Origin: Gammaproteobacteria bacterium
GTDB taxonomy: Bacteria; Pseudomonadota; Gammaproteobacteria; Pseudomonadales; Pseudohongiellaceae
Assembly: GCA_002711845.1 (NCBI GenBank)
Contig: PASF01000002.1
Coordinates: forward strand, 534,224 to 598,223
DNA length: 64,000 nt
Reading direction: 5' to 3'
This document shows positions 55,258 through 62,925 of this stretch, in pieces. Every line of letters starts with the position of its first letter. Position 1 is the stretch's first letter. Below the pieces are notes generated by a model. The model searched no databases. It saw only the letters and a program-made list of their open reading frames with translations, and had not been told where the DNA came from. The position numbers and the translations under genes were made by a program.

Positions 55258-56984
55258 GGGTTCTGTCGATGTGTTGGTAGTTCAAAGGCCAGTTTGCACG
55301 CCGGCGAGTCTGCAATCAGCACGACGGTGCCACCGGCCAGCTCGCGGCTCACATAACCACGAAAGCCTGACAGGTAGGCGTTGTCATCAACGGCGTCGGC
55401 GACATCCGGTCTGGGTTGCCCGGTGAGGGCAAAGCCACTGACAATACCTGCGGCATCGGTGATGGTAATCAGCGCCGGCACCTGTTGTTGATGGGCATTA
55501 TACAACCAGCCCTGAATGGCCAGGTGAGCCTGGTCGGGGACGAGCGTCGTGGCCAGGTCAATGTGGCCTCTGCACAATGGCAGGGCGTCGCCGGTGATGA
55601 TCTCGCCAAGCGTGTCCCTGAGGTCGCGCCACGGATGCAAGGCGAACATGCCGAGCTGTCTCGCTTCGGCGACCTCAACGGTGCGCAGCAGGCCGGGCGT
55701 CAGCTCGAAAACATGCTGAATCTGGGTCTCATCCTCGACGCCCAGTGTCAATGCCAGGCCGGCGACCTGGCGATCAAACACCAGTTGATGTTGCGGGGTG
55801 GCTGCCTGCCACTGCAGAGTCAGCATCAGGGCCAGCACTGCCAGGAGGGTGGCGATCGCCGGGCGCGGAAACTGTTGTGCCTGGCGACACAGCCACGGCA
55901 GGAGCAGCACCAGCACACAGGCCCAGGCCATCAGGGCGGGCGTGGTATAGCGGTAACTGATCGCCTGGAGTACGCCAAACGTTACCCGGCCTGTTGCGGT
56001 TCCCAGCGCGGTGCCGGCCAGGTAGACAACGCCAAAAACCAGCGCCAGTGTCAGGGTATTATGCTTGGGTGTTTTGATGCCCCGGTACAGGAATGTGATT
56101 GCAATCGCGGCCATGGCAACGGTCGATGCCATGGCGATCACGCTGCCAGTGGTCCCGCGGCCGAACAGATTGAAGAATGGCGTGCCAAGGTACAGCAACA
56201 CGAACTGCACCACCTGCAACGGTTGCTGCAGCAACGTATCAATGGTGGAGCCATGATGAGGCGGTGACGCATAGTTATTGAAGTACAGACCGAGCGTGAT
56301 AACACCCAGTCCGCACAAAATCAGCAGGCGCCAGATTTGCATGCGGGTGATCAGCGCATAGAGCGCCATCAACGGCAGCGCCAGAATGCCGTTGGCCATG
56401 GTACCCGCAGAGGCGACACCGAACAGGCAGGCAACTGCAAAGGCGGTATGTGCCCGTTCATGGCTGGCAGACTTGTGCAACCAGTAAAACGCGCACAGGG
56501 GCAGCAGCTGCGCCAGGAAGAACTGGCTTTGAAATGCCCAGGCCAGGTTCTCATGCTGCATCCACTGATACAGCCAGGCGATGAGGAAGCAGGTAAAAAA
56601 ATACAGCGTGGCACGTTCAGTTTTTGTGTCCCGCAGGCGTGCATGACTCATGCGCCAGAACAACAGTACCGCCAGGGCGACAAACACATGGTTCATGACC
56701 AGCAGGAAAACGTGCAGGCCACCAAAAAACTCATAGTCCAGCCAGAACAGCAGTCGCGACAACACAATGCGATGTTCATTGTGTTGTGCCCACCATAACC
56801 AGCTGGCGCCATCAGTGATGGCGATATAAAAACCCAGCGTCGCGCCCCACATGTCCCAGAAGGGCACCGGCGTATACATTCGGGCCGTGCCGGTGATGGC
56901 AAGTGCCACAAAGGCTGTCGCTAACAGGGCTGCCAGGGCAGCCGCCAAACGTGTTCGTCCTTGTCCCGGGAGAAGTTCGATCAT
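55254..56984 (-). CDS. Multispanning membrane protein, candidate GT-C glycosyltransferase
   Basis: The 576-residue protein has about 12 hydrophobic segments in the first 430 residues and a soluble C-terminal domain (about 440-576). The first loop after segment 1 has PFWDMWG with an acidic residue and further on HNEHR, as in GT-C transferases that use lipid-phosphate sugars outside the membrane. I do not recognise a named family. Its position between the DprE1/DprE2-like genes and GtrA suggests that it transfers the pentose from lipid to an acceptor. A TfpW-type pilin arabinosyltransferase of Pseudomonas is a conceptual parallel only. Confidence 0.65.
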   Translation of the reverse strand: MIELLPGQGRTRLAAALAALLATAFVALAITGTARMYTPVPFWDMWGATLGFYIAITDGASWLWWAQHNEHRIVLSRLLFWLDYEFFGGLHVFLLVMNHVFVALAVLLFWRMSHARLRDTKTERATLYFFTCFLIAWLYQWMQHENLAWAFQSQFFLAQLLPLCAFYWLHKSASHERAHTAFAVACLFGVASAGTMANGILALPLMALYALITRMQIWRLLILCGLGVITLGLYFNNYASPPHHGSTIDTLLQQPLQVVQFVLLYLGTPFFNLFGRGTTGSVIAMASTVAMAAIAITFLYRGIKTPKHNTLTLALVFGVVYLAGTALGTATGRVTFGVLQAISYRYTTPALMAWACVLVLLLPWLCRQAQQFPRPAIATLLAVLALMLTLQWQAATPQHQLVFDRQVAGLALTLGVEDETQIQHVFELTPGLLRTVEVAEARQLGMFALHPWRDLRDTLGEIITGDALPLCRGHIDLATTLVPDQAHLAIQGWLYNAHQQQVPALITITDAAGIVSGFALTGQPRPDVADAVDDNAYLSGFRGYVSRELAGGTVVLIADSPACKLAFELPTHRQNP

Positions 56985-56996
56985 CCTTGCCAGCCC

Positions 56997-57758
56997 TTAT
57001 ATGTCCATTTTATTAAAGACAAAGCGCGGCAAGTGACGGATGATCATCATGATCAACCACCACTTACCGGGCGCATAGACGACAGGACTGCCTTTGCTCA
57101 CGCCGCGCACAATAGTGGCAGCGACGCTCTCGACGCTGGCCAGGCTGGCGCCATCCTGTTTCAGATGTGCTGTCATGGGCGTATCGGTGGGGCCTGGTTT
57201 GATCAACACAACCTTGACATTGCTGCCCGCCAGCCGGTGCTGAAGTCCTTGTGCGTAGCGGGAGACCAGCCCTTTGGCTGCACCGTAGACATAATTCGAT
57301 TTGCGACCGCGATCCCCGGCAACCGACCCGATAATGGCAATGGTGCCGGTATTGACAGCCTGCATGTGCCCGGCAAAGGCCTCGGCGAACAGCACTGGCG
57401 ACAGTCCGTTGATCTGCATGGCGTCAGCGGCCAGCGTCAGGTCTTGCTGGCACAGTTGCTGATCCGGCAGCGTGCCATGGGCGATCAGCACAATATCAGG
57501 CGTGCCACCTGCCACAATATCTGCCACGGTTTTAGCGATGGCCTCTGCGCGGCTGAAGTCCGCACACAGGATCTGGCTGGTGGCCGCCGGGTTGCGCACG
57601 CTGAGATCGCCGGCAATCGCATTGAGCCGGTTCTGATCCCGGCCCAGCAGGACGAATTGCAGTGACTCGTGGCCAGCCTGCCCAGCCCACTGACGCGCGC
57701 AGTGTTCAGCGATGGCGGAGCTGGCGCCGATGATAACGATGCGTGTACTGTCTGTCAT
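56997..57758 (-). CDS. SDR oxidoreductase, DprE2-like (decaprenylphosphoryl-2-keto-ribose reductase type)
   Basis: The 253-residue protein is a short-chain dehydrogenase with GASSAIAEHCA for NAD(P) binding, AHGTLPD, the catalytic Tyr and Lys in VYGAAKGL, and VVLIKPGPTDTPM. The end HLPRFVFNKMDI closely matches the mycobacterial DprE2 C-terminus, which ends in a similar Pro-Arg ... Phe-x-Lys segment. DprE2 reduces the 2-keto intermediate to decaprenylphosphoryl-arabinose. It lies 27 bases after the DprE1-like gene and 12 bases before the membrane protein gene. Confidence 0.85.
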   Translation of the reverse strand: MTDSTRIVIIGASSAIAEHCARQWAGQAGHESLQFVLLGRDQNRLNAIAGDLSVRNPAATSQILCADFSRAEAIAKTVADIVAGGTPDIVLIAHGTLPDQQLCQQDLTLAADAMQINGLSPVLFAEAFAGHMQAVNTGTIAIIGSVAGDRGRKSNYVYGAAKGLVSRYAQGLQHRLAGSNVKVVLIKPGPTDTPMTAHLKQDGASLASVESVAATIVRGVSKGSPVVYAPGKWWLIMMIIRHLPRFVFNKMDI

Positions 57759-57785
57759 AACCGATACCTTATTTGTTTGACGGGG

Positions 57786-59114
57786 TCAGGAGCCCAGCAG
57801 CCGCCGTGACATGGCTGAGCTGATGCCTGGGTCGCGGAATGCTGAAAATTCTTGCAGACCAGACGCGTACCCCTCAGCGAACATCTGTGCCGGCATGCGG
57901 GCATCCTTGGCAGCATAAAGGCGACCACCAGCCTGCGTCACAATGTCATCCAGCCGGGCAAACAGCCGTTCGGTTCGCGCGCCTTTGTTGGGGAAATCCA
58001 GTGCCAGCGTTGCGCCCGCCAAGGGGAAACTCAACAGGCCGGCAGCGGGGCGCTCGGCAAACGTCTTGAGGACGGCCAGAAACGACCCGTCGCCGGCAGC
58101 AGCAATGGCAGCCAGCATATCAGCGATGGCCGGTCTGGCGGTTTTACGCGGTACCACGCACTGATACTGGAAGAAGCCGCGCCGGCCGTACATGCGATTC
58201 CAGTGTTGAATCTTGTCCAGCGGGTAGAAAAAGCTCTGGTAGTGCGCCGCGCTGATACCGGCCTTACGCGCATTCATGTGGTAGTAGGCCGCATTGAAGG
58301 GGCGCAGGCTGAGTTTGTTGACCAGGGACAGGGGCGGCGTTACCGGCATATTGAGCGCTGACGGCGTGCGCGTTCCGGGTGCCGTCAGCTGTTTTTCTGT
58401 CAGCTCGGCCTCACTGGTGTGATTGGCGCGCAGGAAGATGCCGCGTGTCTGCGGTCCGGTCAGGCAGTCAATCCACGATACGGTATGTTCCCAATCGGTT
58501 TCTGAGCGATCAGCAAGGGAAAAAAAATCGTCCAGACTGGTAAATGGCACGGTATCGGTCAAAAGCCAGGGGCTGTCGATGCGCCTTAGCCGGATTTGTG
58601 CAGTACTGATGACGCCGGTCAGGCCCAGACCGCCTATGGTGGCTTTGAACAGATCGGCATGGTGGTCACGATTGCAGTCCAGGGTGCTGCCGTCGGTTCG
58701 CGCAATCCTGAAACTGGTGACATGCTCCCCAAACGTCCCCATGACATGGTGGTTCTTGCCATGGACATCGTTGGCTATTGCGCCGCCGACAGTGATCAAT
58801 TGCGTGCCGGGTGTCACAGGAAGCATCCAGCCGCGGGGCACCAGGCAATCCTGAATTTCCTTCAGTGTCACGCCTGCTTCACAGCTCAGAATGCCGGTGC
58901 CCTGGTCAAAGCTGATAAACCGGTTCATGCGCCGGGTCTGCCACAAGGTGCCTGCCGGGTTCAGACAGACATCGCCGTAGCTGCGGCCCATGCCGTAGCT
59001 GATGCCGGGCAATCCGTGCTGAATCGACTGCACCAGCGTCCGGTGATCTGCGAGCGGCACAACCTCATGTGGGTGTTCAGCAAGGCGGCCCCAGGACGCA
59101 ATTTTCATAAACAT
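57786..59114 (-). CDS. FAD-dependent oxidase, DprE1-like (decaprenylphosphoryl-ribose 2'-oxidase type)
   Basis: The 442-residue protein has an FAD_binding_4 domain with GMGRSYGD at 41-48, PGTQLITVGGAIANDVHGKNHH (about 102-123) and GTFGEHV. The C-terminal substrate domain has Tyr297 in FFYPLD, YGRRGFFQYQCVVP with Gln316 and Gln318, and Lys403 in AAKDAR. These match the active-site Tyr, Gln and Lys of mycobacterial DprE1. The Cys that benzothiazinone drugs attack in M. tuberculosis (ICVDFP) is Ala371 here (LALDFP). It should oxidise the 2'-OH of a lipid-phospho-ribose. It is 16 bases after the UbiA gene. Confidence 0.88.
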   Translation of the reverse strand: MFMKIASWGRLAEHPHEVVPLADHRTLVQSIQHGLPGISYGMGRSYGDVCLNPAGTLWQTRRMNRFISFDQGTGILSCEAGVTLKEIQDCLVPRGWMLPVTPGTQLITVGGAIANDVHGKNHHVMGTFGEHVTSFRIARTDGSTLDCNRDHHADLFKATIGGLGLTGVISTAQIRLRRIDSPWLLTDTVPFTSLDDFFSLADRSETDWEHTVSWIDCLTGPQTRGIFLRANHTSEAELTEKQLTAPGTRTPSALNMPVTPPLSLVNKLSLRPFNAAYYHMNARKAGISAAHYQSFFYPLDKIQHWNRMYGRRGFFQYQCVVPRKTARPAIADMLAAIAAAGDGSFLAVLKTFAERPAAGLLSFPLAGATLALDFPNKGARTERLFARLDDIVTQAGGRLYAAKDARMPAQMFAEGYASGLQEFSAFRDPGISSAMSRRLLGS

Positions 59115-59130
59115 GCACCGTTGTCCATGG

Positions 59131-60552
59131 TCAGGCCACCGATCCGATCACCAGCACCACCGCGAACCCAAGCCCGGACAGCAGGCTGGCCTTGTCCTTG
59201 ACCGCGAACACCAGCGGGTCGTCGTGCATATTGCCACGACTGGCCTGCATCCACATCCAGCTGACCCAGAACAGCATGAATGGAATGGCAGCCCACACCA
59301 GGGTGGGATTACGATAAAGCTCCAATACTTCCTCGCTGTTCAGGTACAGCGCCAGCACCATCACCGCCACATAACCGGATGTGACCCCAAGGGTCTGAAT
59401 CAGGGGGGCGTCACTGGTGAAATAGCCACGACCATGCGCTTTGACGGCGCCGCTTTCTGCCTGCAAGGCCAATTCGGCGTAGCGTTTGACGAAGGCCAGC
59501 GACAGGAACAGAAAAACCGATTCCGCCAGCAGCCAGAAGGACAGGTCCAGGCTGGCAGCGGCAGTGCCGGCGACAATGCGCAGCGTGTACAGCATGGCCA
59601 GCGTCAGACAGTCAACCAGCATCAGTCTTTTGAGCCCAAAGGAATAGGCGCAGGTCAGGGCCAGATAAACCAGCAGCCATTGCAGGAAGGCCACATTGAC
59701 CCAGAGTGCCAGGGCGATGCCGGATGCCAGTAAAAATGGCATCAACACCGCGCCCTGCCATGCCGGAATCAGGCCTGAAGCGAACGGACGACTGCGTTTC
59801 CGGGGGTGCAGGCGGTCACTTTCCAGATCCAGCAGGTCATTGGTGATATAGACTGCTGATGCACACAAACTGAAGGCGCAAAAAGCCAGTACCAGGGATA
59901 ACCAGGTACCCAGGTCACTGAATTGATGAGCCGCGATCAGGGGAATAAACAACAACAGGTTCTTCAGCCACTGGTGTGCGCGAATCACTCGCAACCAGGT
60001 CAGCATGCCGCTGGCGCGCAGTGGAAACTCATGCTCGATATCGCACACGGCGCGCGCCCGGTCACTCAGCCCGCTGGCCCCATTGACCACGACTGCGCGG
60101 TGCGCCACGCTCCATACCGCCAGATCCTTGTCACAGTTGCCCACGTAGACAAATCCGGTCGCGGCAAAGCGTGCGGTCAACGCCTCCGCTTTACGCGGGC
60201 CTGAGAGATTGGTCTCGCCATCGCTGGCCATGACCTCATCAAACAGTTGCAGGTGATCGGCGATGGATTGGGCAATCGACTGGTGCGACGCTGTGCAAAG
60301 TATGAGTCTGCGCCCGGCATCCTTCTGCTGGCGCAGCCAGGTCAGCAATGCTTCGTTATAGGGCAGGCTGGCGGGATCAAACCGGGAACGATCAGCCAGG
60401 CGCTGCTTGAGAACAGCTTTGCCGCGGGCCAGCCAGAGCGGGATGAACAGTGTCGCCCACGGCCGCTCACGCAGCACCTTGAGTGCTGATTCATGAAGCA
60501 TGTCCGTGTGGATCAGCGTACCGTCCAGGTCGACTACCAGCGGTTGATTCAA
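59131..60552 (-). CDS. HAD phosphatase-UbiA prenyltransferase fusion
   Basis: The 473-residue protein joins an N-terminal HAD domain (about 1-175; DLDGTL with Asp8 and Asp10, LCTASH, Lys121, GNCDKD) to a UbiA prenyltransferase with eight or nine membrane segments (about 185-473; NDLLDLESD at 238-246, then GLKRLMLVD). In mycobacteria the UbiA protein Rv3806c makes decaprenylphosphoryl-5-phosphoribose and a separate phosphatase removes the 5-phosphate; this fusion could do both. The start is TTG with a strong GGGAGG site; the ATG eight bases earlier is in another frame and gives only two codons. It leads the operon. Confidence 0.85.
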   Translation of the reverse strand: MNQPLVVDLDGTLIHTDMLHESALKVLRERPWATLFIPLWLARGKAVLKQRLADRSRFDPASLPYNEALLTWLRQQKDAGRRLILCTASHQSIAQSIADHLQLFDEVMASDGETNLSGPRKAEALTARFAATGFVYVGNCDKDLAVWSVAHRAVVVNGASGLSDRARAVCDIEHEFPLRASGMLTWLRVIRAHQWLKNLLLFIPLIAAHQFSDLGTWLSLVLAFCAFSLCASAVYITNDLLDLESDRLHPRKRSRPFASGLIPAWQGAVLMPFLLASGIALALWVNVAFLQWLLVYLALTCAYSFGLKRLMLVDCLTLAMLYTLRIVAGTAAASLDLSFWLLAESVFLFLSLAFVKRYAELALQAESGAVKAHGRGYFTSDAPLIQTLGVTSGYVAVMVLALYLNSEEVLELYRNPTLVWAAIPFMLFWVSWMWMQASRGNMHDDPLVFAVKDKASLLSGLGFAVVLVIGSVA

Positions 60553-60632
60553 GCCATGGCCTCCCGTGAAAGCCGTCAGGTTATCAGATTTGGCAGTCTG
60601 TGGGAATTTTTTGCAGCACTAGCGCTGGGCGA

Positions 60633-62924
60633 TCATCCACCGGTATCGCCGTCATCCAGCACTTTACGGACTTTGGCGGCCAGTTCCTGGCGACGATAGG
60701 GTTTGTTCAGCAGGTGCACGCCCCGATCGAGGCGCCCGTGATGGACGATGGCATTCTCGGTGTAACCTGAGGTAAACAGCACCTTGATGCCGGGGCGCAA
60801 TGTTAAAGCCAGGTCGGCGAGCTGGCGCCCGTTCATGGTGCCGGGCATGACGATGTCAGTGAACAGCAGGTCAATGTTGCTCAGCTGCTTCAGCATGTCC
60901 TGCGCCTCATCGGCGTTGCTCGCCGCGTGGACCCGGTAACCGAGCGCCTGCAGTTGTCCGGTCACATGTTCGCGTACCAGGGGATCATCCTCGACCACCA
61001 GGATACTCTCCTGTCCGCCTTCGATGGCCAGTGCCAGGTGTCCGTCATAAACGCCAGAGCCTGCCGAGACGGCGCGTGGCAGGTACAGCTTGACCGTCGT
61101 ACCTTCATTGATTTCGGAATAGATTTTGACATGCCCGCCGCTTTGTTTGGCGAAACCAAACACCATGCTTAAGCCAAGACCGCTGCCTTTGCCAATCTGC
61201 TTGGTAGTAAAAAACGGTTCAAAGGCTTTGCTGACAACATCCGGCGTCATGCCACTGCCGGAATCCGATACCGATACCATGACATATTGTCCGGCCACGA
61301 CTTCGTCGTGGCCGTCTGCATAGGTCTGATCCAGCAGCGTGTTGCATGTCTCTATGGTCAGTTTGCCGCCGTCGGGCATGGCGTCACGGGCGTTGATGGC
61401 CAGGTTGAGCAGGGCGCCCTCAAGTTGCCCCGGGTCCACCTCGGACAACCACAAGCCCCCCGCGTAGACGTTTTCGATATCGATGCTTTCCGGCAGGGTG
61501 CGGCGCAGCAGACTGTCCATACTCTGGATCAGTTTGTTGATATTGACGTTTTGCGGGTCCAGCGGCTGTCGCCGCGAAAACGCCAGCAGTCGACTGGTCA
61601 GTTCGGCACCGCGCTCGGCAGCAGTGGCGGTCATCTCCGCCAGGATCCGCAATTGCTGCTGGTCAGTAAGCTGCTCGGTGAGCAGTTCGGCATTGCCGAG
61701 AATAACGGTCAGCAGATTGTTGAAGTCGTGCGCAACGCCGCCGGTGAGCTGGCCCACTGCTTCCAGCTTCTGCGCCTGGCGCAGCCGCTCATCCATTTCC
61801 TTGCGATCAGTGATATCCATCATGCTGCCGACCATGCGAACGGCAAGGCCGTCGGTGTTGCGGATGACAAAGCCGCGATCAACGACAGTTCGCACAGATC
61901 CGTCGGCATGCATGAAACGGTATTGGTCCTGCCAGCCCGTAGCGGTACCTTTAATGACGGTGGTGATGCCATTCATTACCCGGGCCCGGTCATGCTCGTG
62001 GATGTTCTTACTCCAGGCGCCTGAACCCTGGTCGCTGGTGATCATGTCATGGCCATAGACGCTGAGCATGTTGTCGTTCCACCAGATCGTGTCATGCAGC
62101 AGATCCCAGTCCCAGATGACGTCACTGGTCGCTCTGGCGATGAGGTTGAATCGTTCGTTACTGATGCGCAGGGTTTCTTCGTTGCTCACGCGCTCGGTGA
62201 CATCGCGAAAATAAACCGCGAGCCCCTCCGGTGTCGGATAGGCGCTGACCTCAAACCACGCGCTCAAGGGTTCCGGATAGAACTCGGTAAAGCGCACGGT
62301 GCGCTGTTCGCTGACCGCCTGCTCGTAGCAGCGTCGGAAATCCGAATCGCTCGCGGCCGGGAATTCGTCCCAGATGCACTTGCCCAGCAGGTCATCCCGG
62401 CGCCGTGCCAGCAGAATTTCCGCCTGCGTATTCATGAAACCGAAGCACCAGTCATGGTCAATCAGGAAAAAGCCATCACTGATGTTTTCCATGGTCTGCT
62501 GCAATTGGCGAGACAATAGCTCGGTGCGCTCGCGTGCGCCGATCAGCTCCGAAATATCCTGAAATGCGCCATGGACAGCCACTATCTTGCCGGTATCATC
62601 CTTGACTGCCTCACCGATGGTGCGTGCCCATAACGTCCGGCCTTTGCCAGTAATAAACTGGACAACTTCGTCAAAGGCAGTGCCGTGCTGCGCGCATTGC
62701 GCAAAAACCGCCTGGATTCGGTTGCGGTGCTCTGGCGGCGCATAGAATGCAATGGCTTCGTCTACCGTGGGCTGAAAATCCGGTGCCACCTCGTGAATGA
62801 TCCGGGTCTCTGCTGACCAGTGCACCTGGTGGTTGATCAAATCGACCTTCCACCCCCCAAGCTTTGCCGCAGAACCGGCAATTCTCAGCAGGTCGCTCAT
62901 CTCATCCAGGTTCGTGCGATTCAT
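60633..62924 (-). CDS. Soluble PAS hybrid sensor histidine kinase
   Basis: From the ATG at 62924 the protein has 763 residues and no clear membrane segment. Three PAS/PAC domains (about 20-140, 150-255 and 265-390) are followed by HisKA with the phospho-acceptor His in [13 protein letters not shown], HATPase_c with DSGSGM and [14 protein letters not shown], and a C-terminal REC domain with LVVEDDP, Asp in [10 protein letters not shown], and Lys in LLNKPYR. It is a close paralogue of the hybrid kinase at 38888-41194, which is membrane-anchored and has two PAS domains. The ATG comes one base after the stop of the REC-EAL gene, so the two are coupled. Confidence 0.9.
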   Translation of the reverse strand: MNRTNLDEMSDLLRIAGSAAKLGGWKVDLINHQVHWSAETRIIHEVAPDFQPTVDEAIAFYAPPEHRNRIQAVFAQCAQHGTAFDEVVQFITGKGRTLWARTIGEAVKDDTGKIVAVHGAFQDISELIGARERTELLSRQLQQTMENISDGFFLIDHDWCFGFMNTQAEILLARRRDDLLGKCIWDEFPAASDSDFRRCYEQAVSEQRTVRFTEFYPEPLSAWFEVSAYPTPEGLAVYFRDVTERVSNEETLRISNERFNLIARATSDVIWDWDLLHDTIWWNDNMLSVYGHDMITSDQGSGAWSKNIHEHDRARVMNGITTVIKGTATGWQDQYRFMHADGSVRTVVDRGFVIRNTDGLAVRMVGSMMDITDRKEMDERLRQAQKLEAVGQLTGGVAHDFNNLLTVILGNAELLTEQLTDQQQLRILAEMTATAAERGAELTSRLLAFSRRQPLDPQNVNINKLIQSMDSLLRRTLPESIDIENVYAGGLWLSEVDPGQLEGALLNLAINARDAMPDGGKLTIETCNTLLDQTYADGHDEVVAGQYVMVSVSDSGSGMTPDVVSKAFEPFFTTKQIGKGSGLGLSMVFGFAKQSGGHVKIYSEINEGTTVKLYLPRAVSAGSGVYDGHLALAIEGGQESILVVEDDPLVREHVTGQLQALGYRVHAASNADEAQDMLKQLSNIDLLFTDIVMPGTMNGRQLADLALTLRPGIKVLFTSGYTENAIVHHGRLDRGVHLLNKPYRRQELAAKVRKVLDDGDTGG

Positions 62925-62925
62925 A

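Noticed and set aside
55416-56267. A 283-codon plus-strand frame opposite the membrane glycosyltransferase candidate
   Set aside because: Its translation is rich in Gln, Arg and Gly without hydrophobic patterning and there is no ribosome site; the minus-strand membrane protein has clear topology and operon context.
60550-60558. A two-codon frame ATGGCTTGA overlapping the UbiA TTG start
   Set aside because: The ATG is only two bases from the GGGAGG site, too close for initiation, so a leader peptide is unlikely.
60600-60632. A hairpin near an A/T run after the soluble hybrid kinase start region and before the UbiA gene
   Set aside because: The T-run lies before the stem on the plus strand and is an A-run after it on the minus strand, so it is not an intrinsic terminator in the direction of the minus-strand genes.
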